A DNA stretch of 64,000 bases from Microcystis aeruginosa FD4 (GTDB lineage: Bacteria; Cyanobacteriota; Cyanobacteriia; Cyanobacteriales; Microcystaceae): the NCBI RefSeq assembly GCF_009792235.1, contig NZ_CP046973.1:4650001-4714000 (forward strand), given 5' to 3'. The first letter of the stretch is position 1, and every line of letters begins with the position of its first letter. Position numbers and translations under genes: made by a program. Below, piece after piece: positions 24,922 through 33,087 of the stretch. The notes under the pieces were generated by a model that saw only the letters and a program-made list of their open reading frames with translations, was not told the origin of the DNA and searched no databases.

Positions 24922-26886
24922 ATGAAAGAAATACTTTACAGAGAAATTCCGACTCCTGACTCGATCGCCGTTTGTCAGTGGTTACAATCCGATTGGCAAC
25001 CCGGAAGCGGTGTCAAGACAAATACACCTAACGGGGTGAGATTGCGCTTATCGGAGGCGATCGAATTGTCGATTTTTGTCTGGACGCTGCAACGGACTAC
25101 TTATTTAAAAGTTTTCCGCTGGGGTGAGCGATCGCATGACCGAGAAACATCCCTGACTCAGCAGCTCGATCGAGCTTTACAAAAGCGTTTTCCGCCGCAG
25201 TATAACACGATACCAAATATCGATCAAAAAAATCACTCAATTTTTACAGCTTTAGAAGCGGACTACCCCCTAACGGTTCATTACTTCCGCAAAATGCCGC
25301 AAGGGGAGGCGGACTTAGAACGCTTGTACTGGTGGGAAAAACGTTGGCGCGACAGTGCCAAAAATCCCCAACAACCGCAGCCAGTAATTTTCTCTAGCAG
25401 TGAGGAAAATGATCATCCCATCGCCTACGACTTAATTTATATTGGTGGTGCCTTGGGGGCAATTCATGCGGCACAGATGGCCAAATTAGGTTATCGAGTC
25501 CTCTTAGTAGAAAGACTACCTTTCGGACGGATGAATCGGGAATGGAATATCTCTCGATCGGAGTTTCAAAGTTTAATTAATTTAGGCCTATTTACTGCCG
25601 AAGAATTCGAGGAATTAATCTTCCAAGAATACATCGATGGCTTTAATAAGTTTTTTGATGGCAATAATCCCCCCCATCTGAAAGCCAAAATTCTCCATAC
25701 TCCCACGGTTTTAAATATCGCCATTAATTCCGATAAATTGCTGCAATCCTGCGGTAAAAAAATACAGGATCATGGCGGTACAATTCTCGATCAAACGGAA
25801 TTTATCAAGGCTGATATTACCGCCAATAGTGTTACTGTCACCCTTAATCATGGTGGAGAAATTCAACAGATAAAAGGCCGTTTATTGATTGATGCCATGG
25901 GTTCCGCTTCTGCCATTGCTTGGCAATTAAACGGAGTGCGCGCCTTTGATAGTGTCTGTCCGACGGTGGGGGCAGTAGTAGAAGGATTCGAGCCGGTGGT
26001 GTGGGATTCTCACTATGGCGATGTCTTAAATTCCCATGGCGATATTTCTAAAGGTAGGCAATTAATTTGGGAATTATTTCCGGGGGAAGGAAAAGAATTA
26101 ACCTTCTATCTATTTCACTATCATCAAGTCCATCCCGATAACCCTGGTTCTCTGTTGGAAATGTACGAAGATTTCTTTACTATTTTGCCAGAATATCGAC
26201 AGTGTGACCCAGAAAAATTAACTTGGAAAAAACCCACTTTTGGTTATATACCGGGGCATTTTAGCACAGGCAAAAAAGATAGAATTGTCTCCTTTAATCG
26301 CATTTTAGCTATTGGGGATGCCGCCTCCCTGCAATCACCGTTAATCTTTACTGGATTCGGTTCTTTGGTGCGTAATTTAGAGCGCTTAACCCATCTTTTG
26401 GATACGGCCTTAAAACACGATTTACTAACAGCTAAAGACCTAGAAAACGTGCGGGCCTATCAAAGTAATGTGGCGGTAACTTGGTTATTTTCTAAAGGAA
26501 TGATGGTTCCTACGGGAAAAACCCTACCCCCCCAAAGAATTAACGCCATGCTAAACACATTTTTCGGTTTATTGGCCGACGAACCGCAGGAGGTTTCTGA
26601 AACTTTTATTAAAGATAAAACCGATTGGTTGACCTTTAGCCGTTTAGCAATTAAAGCGGCCAGAAAAAACCCCGCTTTACTGGTATGGATAGCAGAAATG
26701 GCTGGCAGTCAGGATTTAATTCGCTGGTTGGGTTCCTATCTCGATTTTAGCCTTGATGGAGTCAAAAATTTGCTTTTTGGTTCCTGGTTTCCCCAATGGT
26801 TAAAAAACTCCCAAAGCTGGCTAGAAAAAGACAATCCTCGCCTATGGTTAAAGTTATTGAGTTTTAATTATGGCCTAAGAAATTAG
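24922..26886 (+). CDS. cruA: CruA-type lycopene cyclase / FAD-dependent oxidoreductase
   Basis: The 654-residue protein has a non-catalytic-looking N-terminal region of about 165 residues and then an FAD-binding Rossmann segment (DLIYIGGALGAIHAAQMAKLGY, about 169-190). The hallmark FGRMNREWNISRSEFQSL and LLQSCGKKIQDHGGTI follow, and the second FAD motif is RILAIGDAASLQSPLIFTGFG near 470. These features match cyanobacterial CruA, which cyclises lycopene to gamma- or beta-carotene at the thylakoid membrane. CruA in several cyanobacteria is accompanied by the paralogue CruP, which is generally shorter; length and the NREWNISR context favour CruA here. A misassignment within the CruA/CruP pair is possible. 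Confidence 0.72.
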   Translation: MKEILYREIPTPDSIAVCQWLQSDWQPGSGVKTNTPNGVRLRLSEAIELSIFVWTLQRTTYLKVFRWGERSHDRETSLTQQLDRALQKRFPPQYNTIPNIDQKNHSIFTALEADYPLTVHYFRKMPQGEADLERLYWWEKRWRDSAKNPQQPQPVIFSSSEENDHPIAYDLIYIGGALGAIHAAQMAKLGYRVLLVERLPFGRMNREWNISRSEFQSLINLGLFTAEEFEELIFQEYIDGFNKFFDGNNPPHLKAKILHTPTVLNIAINSDKLLQSCGKKIQDHGGTILDQTEFIKADITANSVTVTLNHGGEIQQIKGRLLIDAMGSASAIAWQLNGVRAFDSVCPTVGAVVEGFEPVVWDSHYGDVLNSHGDISKGRQLIWELFPGEGKELTFYLFHYHQVHPDNPGSLLEMYEDFFTILPEYRQCDPEKLTWKKPTFGYIPGHFSTGKKDRIVSFNRILAIGDAASLQSPLIFTGFGSLVRNLERLTHLLDTALKHDLLTAKDLENVRAYQSNVAVTWLFSKGMMVPTGKTLPPQRINAMLNTFFGLLADEPQEVSETFIKDKTDWLTFSRLAIKAARKNPALLVWIAEMAGSQDLIRWLGSYLDFSLDGVKNLLFGSWFPQWLKNSQSWLEKDNPRLWLKLLSFNYGLRN

Positions 26887-26982
26887 GGGATATTTATCAG
26901 GTAAACTTTCATATAAAGGAAAGTGAGAACTGAGAAGTTGGTTTTTAAAGTTCGATTGGAAGTTAATCACACTAAACGGGGA

Positions 26983-27174
26983 GATATTCGGTAGCAGTTA
27001 AATAATCATAATAAAAACCACTCCACACACAGAGGACACAGTAGCGGCTCTTGTCGGGTGCGTTAGTGATAGCATAACGCAGCAATTTTCTTAAGATGGT
27101 ACGTTACGGCGCGATCATAATTTAATTATTAACAAATTTCCTTTAAATACGCGCAAACACGCACCCTACAAGCT
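26983..27174. repeat. 192-bp direct repeat, copy A
   Basis: Almost identical to 28508-28699 in the same orientation, with single-base differences such as GTGATAGC/GTCATAGC and GGTACG/GGTGCG. It begins GATATTCGGTAGCAG and ends ACGCACCCTACAAGCT, and contains GTGCGTTA/TAACGCA inverted motifs common in Microcystis intergenic repeats. It occupies most of the 26887-27257 gap. Confidence 0.9.
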
Positions 27175-27257
27175 GATTTAAGAGAAGTAGAATCTTTTAT
27201 TTAGTCAATAGTTAACATATAATTGAGTTAAGGTGTTCTCATTCAACGATTTTCCCT

Positions 27258-27515
27258 ATGGCACAAGCTCAGGAACCGAACGATAAAAATTATGAAGTGG
27301 AGCCTCAATTGAGGAGTCTTAATCGGCGCCTGGAGCGTCTGGAAGATACCCAAGTGACAGGAAGAGAGCTAAACCGGAGTTTTGATCGGATCTATGAGGA
27401 AATTGATCATCTTGAAGATAAAGTTGATCGGCTTCAATCTAATTTTGAAGAGTTTCGTGATGAGATTAACCAAAAATTAGATACGATTTTACAACATATT
27501 ACGGGCATCAATTAA
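27258..27515 (+). CDS. Small coiled-coil protein, unknown function
   Basis: An 85-residue, highly charged helical protein (SLNRRLERLEDTQ, then IYEEIDHLEDKVDRLQSNFEEF) with heptad-like hydrophobic spacing over nearly its whole length. No membrane segment or catalytic motif is visible. It resembles the many small cyanobacterial coiled-coil proteins of unknown role. It lies between the 192-bp repeat and a toxin-antitoxin pair. Confidence 0.6.
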   Translation: MAQAQEPNDKNYEVEPQLRSLNRRLERLEDTQVTGRELNRSFDRIYEEIDHLEDKVDRLQSNFEEFRDEINQKLDTILQHITGIN

Positions 27516-27624
27516 ATTGCGATCGCCTGATTGACAGGGATCATCAATAAAGTCTTATCCTAGGTTGGGTTGAACGTGCTTTGAAACCCAACACTTTTAA
27601 ATAATTGAGTTGGGGTTCCTTACG

Positions 27625-28050
27625 TCAACCCAATCTACAGATTACTAAAAATTGTTGATAAGTAACAATTTTAGTTATTCCAAATTGTTGCAAAATTAAT
27701 AAATCTTGATCGCCTGTAATTAAAAAGTCAGCTTGACTATCTTTGGCTAAGGCTAAAAGGTAGTTATCTTTAGCGTCTCTACAGATATTAATTTTTGATT
27801 TAGTCTCAATACATAACCCAATTATGCTTAAAAGTTCAAGTAACTCTTGAACTTTACTTTGGGGAAAATGCTTTTGTAATTTTGGTCTTTTGGTAACAAG
27901 GTTAATTTCATTAAGTAGCTGTGGAGAAAAAATCGGCACAAGAGTTTTTTCAATCAGTAGATATTTTAAACTGGCTAACTGTTTACCAATAAGAAAGCTA
28001 ATCCAAAGGTTAGTATCAATAATAACTTTAATCGGTGGCTTGTTGTCCAT
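27625..28050 (-). CDS. PIN-domain toxin of a type II toxin-antitoxin pair
   Basis: The 141-residue product has the PIN RNase fold: VIIDTNLWISFLIGK (first acidic residue, Asp12), a mid-protein helix with ELL..SIIGLCIETK, then ICRDAKDNYLLALAKDSQADFLITGDQDLL (the remaining acidic metal ligands) near 89-118. It is of the COG1569-like putative toxin group that cleaves RNA when freed from its antitoxin. Its start overlaps the end of the antitoxin gene by 23 bases, so the two are translated together. Confidence 0.87.
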   Translation of the reverse strand: MDNKPPIKVIIDTNLWISFLIGKQLASLKYLLIEKTLVPIFSPQLLNEINLVTKRPKLQKHFPQSKVQELLELLSIIGLCIETKSKINICRDAKDNYLLALAKDSQADFLITGDQDLLILQQFGITKIVTYQQFLVICRLG

Positions 28051-28264
28051 AAATTTCAGCCCTAACTTCCTCCACTTCTTCGGTAATTGTCTCTAGGGAA
28101 AGCTCATCAGTTTTAAAGGTTTCTAAAAGTTGGGTTAATTTTTGATTTAAAGTTTCTTTTTCGAGTTCTTTACTGAGTTGTATTTTGTCACTTTCTGGGA
28201 GTTGTTTAACCAAATCTAAAATCTGGTCAAAGTTTAAGGTTAGTTGGTAAGTTTTTTGGTTCAT
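28028..28264 (-). CDS. Antitoxin partner of the PIN toxin
   Basis: A 78-residue helical, acidic protein (LTLNFDQILDLVKQLPESDKIQLSKELEKETL, then EVEEVRAEIYGQQATD) just upstream of and overlapping the PIN gene on the same strand. Size, charge and order fit type II antitoxins of the cyanobacterial PIN pairs. A DNA-binding fold is not obvious, so autoregulation is assumed rather than seen. Confidence 0.78.
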   Translation of the reverse strand: MNQKTYQLTLNFDQILDLVKQLPESDKIQLSKELEKETLNQKLTQLLETFKTDELSLETITEEVEEVRAEIYGQQATD

Positions 28265-28429
28265 TTTCTCAAATTATTGTTTATTGATAAAGCGAGGTAT
28301 TAGGTATCAAGTGCCTGAAAAGCTCATGTTTACGGGAGCAAAACCACTAAAATTAGACTTGATAAAAAACCTGAGATTGTTATATTCTACAGGTTACAAG
28401 TTTTTGCACGAGAGAGCCACGCCCCACCC

Positions 28430-28486
28430 ACCAATTATATCATTCATTCTGCCTGAATATCAAACAGGAACTAGAAACCTGTTACT
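28430..28486. repeat. Partial copy of a dispersed repeat with a CAGG/CCTG hairpin
   Basis: CCTGAATATCAAACAGGAAC followed by TAGAAACCTGTT matches the right part of longer copies at 30596-30718 and 31094-31222. The segment 28265-28748 has no credible gene; it also holds copy B of the 192-bp repeat. Confidence 0.75.
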
Positions 28487-28507
28487 AGGGAGAGATTGCT
28501 ACGGGGG

Positions 28508-28699
28508 GATATTCGGTAGCAGTTAAATAATCATAATAAAAACCACTCCACACACAGAGGACACAGTAGCGGCTCTTGTCGGGTGCGTTAGTCATAGCAT
28601 AACGCAGCAATTTTCTTAAGATGGTGCGTTACGGCGCGATCATAATTTAATTATTAACAAATTTCCTTTAAATACGCGCAAACACGCACCCTACAAGCT
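28508..28699. repeat. 192-bp direct repeat, copy B
   Basis: Same sequence and orientation as 26983-27174. The two copies bracket the coiled-coil gene and the PIN toxin-antitoxin pair, an interval of about 1.3 kb that recombination between them could delete or duplicate. Confidence 0.9.
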
Positions 28700-28748
28700 A
28701 TCAAAAGAGTCAGGCTTATCCAAAGAATGGACGATTTTATGGATTGGA

Positions 28749-29015
28749 TTAGGGAAAAAATCTATAAACTTCTCTTCTGTGTAAGAATCGACTAAAGATC
28801 AGTTCATCGTTAATAATTGCAACACCAATGCGATAATCTCCTATTTTGATACGATAAAAACCCTGATAACCTTTAAGCTTTTTGAGGTTTTTTATATCAT
28901 CCAGTGTTTGAGCTAATTTGCATTCATTGACAACAGTTTTGATCTCAGATAATAGTTTTTGATCTTTAATTTTTCTTAAGTCTTTGGAGAATTTAGCTAC
29001 AAATTTAATTTTCAT
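28749..29015 (-). CDS. RelE/ParE-family toxin
   Basis: An 88-residue basic protein with the RelE fold signature: MKIKFVAKFSKDLRKIKDQKLL, an LKGYQGFYRIKIGDYRIGVAI strand pair and a terminal FLHRREVYRFFP. RelE-family toxins cleave mRNA on the ribosome, ParE relatives poison gyrase; sequence alone does not separate them. Its ATG overlaps the antitoxin stop codon by four bases. Confidence 0.87.
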   Translation of the reverse strand: MKIKFVAKFSKDLRKIKDQKLLSEIKTVVNECKLAQTLDDIKNLKKLKGYQGFYRIKIGDYRIGVAIINDELIFSRFLHRREVYRFFP

Positions 29016-29221
29016 TCAGCTTCTCCATTGAGAATAGCAAAAACTTCTTCTTCTGGAACAAATTCACCATTTAATCCTTCCGTAATAGCATTAGCTAAAC
29101 CAATATCTTCTAAGGCTTCGATAACAATTTCATAAAATAGTTCCCGTTTGTTTTGCATCATTTCAATGAGGATTTCGGTTAGGATTTCTTTGGTTTTTTC
29201 TTCGGTAATGATCGATGACAT
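29012..29221 (-). CDS. Antitoxin partner of the RelE-family toxin
   Basis: A 69-residue acidic protein (MSSIITEEKTKEILTEILIEMM, then GLNGEFVPEEEVFAIL) overlapping the RelE-type gene. The VPEEEVFAILNGE ending is common in cyanobacterial antitoxins paired with RelE toxins. Short TATGAAT repeats lie directly upstream (29236-29280). Confidence 0.8.
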   Translation of the reverse strand: MSSIITEEKTKEILTEILIEMMQNKRELFYEIVIEALEDIGLANAITEGLNGEFVPEEEVFAILNGEAE

Positions 29222-29686
29222 TGCGGTTAGTCCTTTGAATTATGAATTATGAATTATGAATTATGAATTATAAATTATGAATGGGGAGCGAGGGAACAGG
29301 TAACAAGCCAGAAAATCGGCGTACTTCATGACTTTGAATACCGCTATATGTATTATAGGTTACTGTAACCCACTATGTCAAATTGGCTGGTGTGTTACAT
29401 TAACATTAACGCACCTTACGAGATCGGTGATCGCTGCTTGTTTGAGTTGATCGATGAGAGCATTATCATTCACAGATTCACTATGTAATAAAACTAGGTT
29501 CGTTGTCGAGGCTCTAGCCCGATTTTCCCCAGAAGTTGGCGAATTCAGCGCAACTACGAACCTTAACTTAACCTACAGATTACTACCTCAATTTTTTCCC
29601 AAAAAATCGACCCGCCGCTAGGCGGGAAAAAGAGAAAAATTGAAAAAAGTAAAAAAGGGTAAAAAGGGAAAAAAAGGGGAAAAGGG
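29222..29686. other. Gap with AT repeats and the 3' flank of the variable lipoprotein gene
   Basis: The stretch has a TATGAAT array next to the antitoxin, some GTTACATTAACGCACC-type intergenic motifs, and a pyrimidine-rich tract plus hairpin that follow the lipoprotein gene at 29616-29686. No coding region is supported. Confidence 0.5.
29616..29631 (-). promoter_or_regulatory. GC-rich hairpin downstream of the candidate variable region
   Basis: CCCGCC and GGCGGG form a 6-bp perfect stem with a 4-base loop, about 60 bases past the stop codon of the lipoprotein gene, after a long T/C-rich run. Diversity-generating retroelements often carry a short GC-rich hairpin or cruciform just beyond the variable repeat that aids retrohoming. 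A plain terminator is the simpler alternative, since it is followed by a T-run (CGATTTTTT). Confidence 0.5.
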
Positions 29687-30532
29687 TTACAGAGTCCTCC
29701 CAGCACCGCACACCACCCGAAAACTGAAGTCGTAGTTGTTGTCGCGGCGGTTGAGGTAGTATCGGAAAGCGGAACGGCAGAGATAAGGATCGTCGCACCA
29801 AGAACCGCCCCGCAGTGTTCGATCATCATTATCATTTGTCAGCCAAGCACTGCCATCCCTTGGTGCATTCTCATAGTTATAGTGCCAATTGTCTTCGCAC
29901 CACTCCCAAACATTGCCACTCATGTCATAAAGCCCCCAAGCATTTGGCTTTTTCTGACCAACAGGATGAGTTGTATACTGAGAATTTCCGTCATACCAAG
30001 CATAATCTCCTAACTGATTAGCATCATCACCGAAATAAAAGCGAGTGGTTGTCCCTGCACGACAGGCATATTCCCATTCCGCTTCTGTGGGGAGGCGATA
30101 GGTTTTCCCGGTTATTTGACTCAATTTTTTACAAAAGGCTTGAGCATCGTTCCAATAAACCCATTCTACCGGATTTTGCGGATTGTTTTTATAATTAGAG
30201 GGATTTGTTCCCATTACTGCTTGATATTGTGCCTGAGTCACCGGATATTTGCCAATCGCAAAACTGTTTACTTTAACTAGATGTTGAGGCTTTTCAGACT
30301 TGTCAGTATCGGGATCACTGTCAGGAGATCCCATGAGAAATTGACCTGCTGGTAAGCCTACCATCTCCAGTGTTACTCCCTTGGGTAGTTTCTCTGTAAA
30401 TGGAGTTAGATTTATCGGTTGAGGACGAAATTGAGTAATAGACTGACATGAAGAAACAACACTAGCGACACTCCCGGCTGTAACTAACCCCAACTGTTTT
30501 AAAACTTTACGGCGCGACCATCTTTTTGACAT
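29687..30532 (-). CDS. FGE-sulfatase-fold (SUMF1-like) Tat lipoprotein; candidate DGR variable protein
   Basis: The 281-residue product begins with a twin-arginine signal (SKRWSRRKVLKQLGL) and a possible lipobox VSSC, so it is probably exported folded and membrane-anchored. The rest is a formylglycine-generating-enzyme/C-type-lectin fold: EMVGLPAGQFLMGSPDSD, FAIGKYPVTQAQY, NPVEWVYWNDAQAFC, RLPTEAEWEYACRAG, WGLYDMSGNVWEWCEDNW and the final LRGGSW to FRVVCGAG. The catalytic cysteine pattern of true FGEs is not evident. Residues 246-270 (WCDDPYLCRSAFRYYLN to YDFSF) have the spacing of diversity-generating-retroelement variable repeats, with putatively variable codons almost all NNC or NNT. AGGAGG precedes the ATG. 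A ligand-binding surface role is inferred. Confidence 0.85.
   Translation of the reverse strand: MSKRWSRRKVLKQLGLVTAGSVASVVSSCQSITQFRPQPINLTPFTEKLPKGVTLEMVGLPAGQFLMGSPDSDPDTDKSEKPQHLVKVNSFAIGKYPVTQAQYQAVMGTNPSNYKNNPQNPVEWVYWNDAQAFCKKLSQITGKTYRLPTEAEWEYACRAGTTTRFYFGDDANQLGDYAWYDGNSQYTTHPVGQKKPNAWGLYDMSGNVWEWCEDNWHYNYENAPRDGSAWLTNDNDDRTLRGGSWCDDPYLCRSAFRYYLNRRDNNYDFSFRVVCGAGRTL
29723..29797 (-). repeat. Putative variable repeat (VR) of a diversity-generating retroelement
   Basis: Codons 246-270 read TGC GAC GAT CCT TAT CTC, then after the constant CRSA codons TTC CGA TAC TAC CTC AAC CGC, then CGC GAC AAC AAC TAC GAC TTC AGT. Nearly every codon at a position that is variable in the related family ends in C (or T), which is what AAC/AAT template codons give when only adenines are randomised. 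The constant anchors RGGSW, CRSA and FRVV flank it. No matching template repeat or reverse transcriptase was found in this window. Confidence 0.7.
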
Positions 30533-30595
30533 TTTTTCAAGCCTCCTAAATTTTTGAAGTAGGTGAACTATGGGAATCTTAAGAATTAGTAAAGT

Positions 30596-30718
30596 GTAGG
30601 GTGGATTAGTCGGTTACAAATCCGGTCAAAAAAACAAAATTAACAATCCGCCGTAACGCACCAATTCTATCATTAATTCTACCTGAATATCAAACAGTAA
30701 CTAGAAGCCTGTTCCACG
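30596..30718. repeat. Dispersed intergenic repeat, copy 1
   Basis: Shares CGGTCAAAAAAA, AAAATTAACAATCC and TGAATATCAAACAG followed by TAACTAGAAGCCTGTTCC with 31094-31222 in the same orientation; a shorter piece is at 28430-28486. The right end can fold (AACAG with CTGTT). Confidence 0.8.
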
Positions 30719-30727
30719 GCATGGGAG

Positions 30728-31048
30728 TTAGGGGTTGTTAACAGGGGGAACAGTGATGACAAAGCGGATGACAGTTCCGATAACTGCTGTTGCCAAGATG
30801 GTGATTAATGCCCAAATTTGTGCTTTCTGGGAGCCTTTAATCTCTTTTAAATCACCTTGTAAGGTGTTGACTTCTCCCTGTAATACCTTGAGGTCTCCCT
30901 TGACTTCGGCCTCGAATCTGACTTGAACAATCCTGATCTCTGTGACATCTTTCTGGAGCGCGTCTAGCTTCTGATTGGTATCTTTAAGATTCTGATTAAT
31001 CTGGTCTAGGATTTTTCCTAAATCGGTTTCGATGGTGCGGCCGCTCAT
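30728..31048 (-). CDS. Small coiled-coil protein with C-terminal membrane anchor
   Basis: A 106-residue protein: a charged coiled coil (LGKILDQINQNLKDTNQKLDALQKD, then VKGDLKVLQGEVNTLQGDLKEIKG) and a C-terminal hydrophobic helix (ALITILATAVIGTVIRFVI). This is a frequent cyanobacterial design of unknown function. It is bracketed by two copies of the dispersed repeat and lies upstream of the variable lipoprotein gene on the same strand, but with about 195 bases and a repeat between them, so a shared operon is uncertain. Confidence 0.65.
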   Translation of the reverse strand: MSGRTIETDLGKILDQINQNLKDTNQKLDALQKDVTEIRIVQVRFEAEVKGDLKVLQGEVNTLQGDLKEIKGSQKAQIWALITILATAVIGTVIRFVITVPPVNNP

Positions 31049-31093
31049 GGGTTAGACTCCTAATTAATCGGTGCGCTCACCAATGATTGTAGA

Positions 31094-31222
31094 TTGTAGA
31101 GTGCGTGTTTGCGGTTAGTAATTCGGTCAAAAAAATAAAATTAACAATCCACGCTCTAGATACTAATTATATCACTAATTGTCCCTGAATATCAAACAGG
31201 AACTAGAAGCCTGTTCCACGGG
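31094..31222. repeat. Dispersed intergenic repeat, copy 2
   Basis: Same family as 30596-30718, ending CCTGAATATCAAACAGGAAC then TAGAAGCCTGTTCC. The 31049-31302 gap holds nothing else recognisable. Confidence 0.8.
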
Positions 31223-31302
31223 AACTTTAAAAACCCACTTGCGACTCTCCTATACTTTTAAACAGGATTTAGTATCACTCCCTCATAATGACATTCGATA
31301 AA

Positions 31303-32727
31303 CTACATGGCATAGCAACTTTTTTCGGAAGTATCAAAGTGAGTAAGCGTAATTTTTTGGGCGAGGATAGAAGTTTTTTGCGGCAAAAAAACAGAACGTT
31401 GCCGGAAATATTCGCCAAAATATTGACGGTAGAGAGGACAACTCACTCGGCAAAATTTACCTTGTCGGTGAATCAGTCCGAGACTTTCTAGGTGAAAAGC
31501 TGCCATTAAATCAATTTCTATGTCTTTTTCTGCCATCACCACCTTAGCAAAGATAGCCGCTAAATTGCCTTTTAAGTATTGCAGATGCGAAAGTAAACGT
31601 TTAAGATGATCTGCAAAAATATTACTTTCCTCCTCGATCGAAGTAGCTAAAATGGTTTCTAGGGTACAATTACCCCGAGCAATATGATAGCAAGCAAGAC
31701 GAATTAAATAGGGATTACCCCCTAGAAATATTCGTAATTTTTCGGAGTCAAAATTCTGATCTAATCCCTGTCTTTGACTTAATTCTCGTACTTGTGCGCT
31801 GGTAAAATTAGGCAATTTGATCGGTAGGCCAAGACTAAAAGGAGATTGATAGATATCTGAAGGTTGATAAACCTCTTGTGCATGGGAATAGGCGACAATT
31901 AAACGTAATTTTTGCCAGAGGGGTTTGTTTTTGCCTTCCTCGTGCCAGAGGTGCAGAATACTAAAAAATTCTTCCCTTAGCTGTGGATAGGATAAAAGAT
32001 ATTCAAGATCATCAAAGGCAATCACTAAAGGGCGATCGAGATGGGAGAAAATATGCTTTTCTAGATAGATTTTACAGTTAATTTTACCCCCTAAGAATTC
32101 ATCCCAATCCTGTAGGAGATGATTTTCTAAATCTAACTGGCGACTAATACTAACACAAAGCCAACGCAGCCAGTGATTTAAATCTTGAAAAATTGAGCTT
32201 TCTGCTAACCGAAAACTGAAATAAAGCGTATGGTATTGCTGTTGTTGTGCATAATTAATAATTCTAGTCATCAGGGAAGTTTTTCCCATTTTTCTGGCCG
32301 CGTTAATCCGGATAAGACTACCCCCGCGCAATATCTCTTGATAACAAGTCTGTTCTAGATTGTTTCTGTTGATATAAAAGGGGGAATCGAGGGGGACTTG
32401 CCCCTCTGGTAACTCAGGCAATAGTTGAGGATTAATAGTATCAGTTTCTGGCAAGCTAGGACGATAATAATCGCTATTTTCTAGAGTTAAATTAAAAGCT
32501 TGAAAACAATGTTTCAGGGTTTGTTTATCCACTCCCGATTCACAAGCAAATACCTTCATCAGAGTATCTACCCCTAAAAGAGTTTTCTCGCTGAGAACTT
32601 CTAGGGTGAAACGATGACCGCGATTATCCTTATATTCCGCTTCTTGTTTGGCAGTAAGTAATTTTTCTAGTCCGGTGGGGGTGAGGATAACCCCGCGTCT
32701 GCGGCGCTGTTTTTCTGGTTTTTCCAT
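31303..32727 (-). CDS. AAA-like P-loop ATPase (AAA_35-type), cyanobacterial signalling/conflict family
   Basis: The product is 474 residues from the ATG at 32727, which has an AGGGA site; a TTG 36 bases upstream is less likely. An N-terminal basic helical domain of about 90 residues (LTPTGLEKLLTAKQEAEY, TLMKVFACESGVDKQTLKHCFQAF) looks like the helix-turn-helix module found at the head of cyanobacterial AAA-like and WD40 proteins. The ATPase domain follows: Walker A NAARKMGKTSL near 143-153, Walker B-like PLVIAFDDLEYLL near 229, and a C-terminal winged-helix region. The family appears in vWA-MoxR-associated conflict and signal systems. The C-terminal effector or WD40 part of longer homologues is absent here. 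Confidence 0.75.
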   Translation of the reverse strand: MEKPEKQRRRRGVILTPTGLEKLLTAKQEAEYKDNRGHRFTLEVLSEKTLLGVDTLMKVFACESGVDKQTLKHCFQAFNLTLENSDYYRPSLPETDTINPQLLPELPEGQVPLDSPFYINRNNLEQTCYQEILRGGSLIRINAARKMGKTSLMTRIINYAQQQQYHTLYFSFRLAESSIFQDLNHWLRWLCVSISRQLDLENHLLQDWDEFLGGKINCKIYLEKHIFSHLDRPLVIAFDDLEYLLSYPQLREEFFSILHLWHEEGKNKPLWQKLRLIVAYSHAQEVYQPSDIYQSPFSLGLPIKLPNFTSAQVRELSQRQGLDQNFDSEKLRIFLGGNPYLIRLACYHIARGNCTLETILATSIEEESNIFADHLKRLLSHLQYLKGNLAAIFAKVVMAEKDIEIDLMAAFHLESLGLIHRQGKFCRVSCPLYRQYFGEYFRQRSVFLPQKTSILAQKITLTHFDTSEKSCYAM

Positions 32728-32882
32728 GATAGTTTTTCCCTGTCCTGAACTCAAACTCTTCACCTCTAGAGGTTTTGAGTTTCCTATAGACTTCTCCTCA
32801 ACAGGGACACAATCAATTCCGTAATTTTACCGGTTTAGCCATCGAGAAGCTAGGGAAAATAACTAGACCACTTATTTTCTTC

Positions 32883-33045
32883 GGCTCTATCGAACCTGTC
32901 ATGTAAAACTATCAATAACTTATGCTTGTAAAGCTTATATACTAAGGCTTTGAGTTTTTGTTAAATTGATATTTATCAACTTTAGAGACTTGCTGGGCAG
33001 AGGGGGAGCTTGAGGAATTTTCTACAGTGTAAGTTCGGAAGAACC
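32883..33045. mobile_element. 163-bp MITE, copy 2, with 8-bp target duplication
   Basis: Reverse complement of 2576-2738, same length. The flanks are TTTTCTTC on both sides (32875-32882 and 33046-33053), a perfect 8-bp duplication unlike that of copy 1, which proves independent insertion. It lies in the gap between the AAA-like gene and the YkgJ-type gene. Confidence 0.88.
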
Positions 33046-33087
33046 TTTTCTTCTCCGTCTGAGTTATTTCTGGGATAGGGATAAATC

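Noticed and set aside
28284..28526. 80-codon frame before the RelE-type pair
   Set aside because: It spans two dispersed repeats and has no ribosome site or recognisable domain.
29563..29835. Two overlapping frames antisense-shifted to the lipoprotein 3' end
   Set aside because: They are out-of-frame readings of the lipoprotein gene and its pyrimidine tract (PFPLFFPFYPF).
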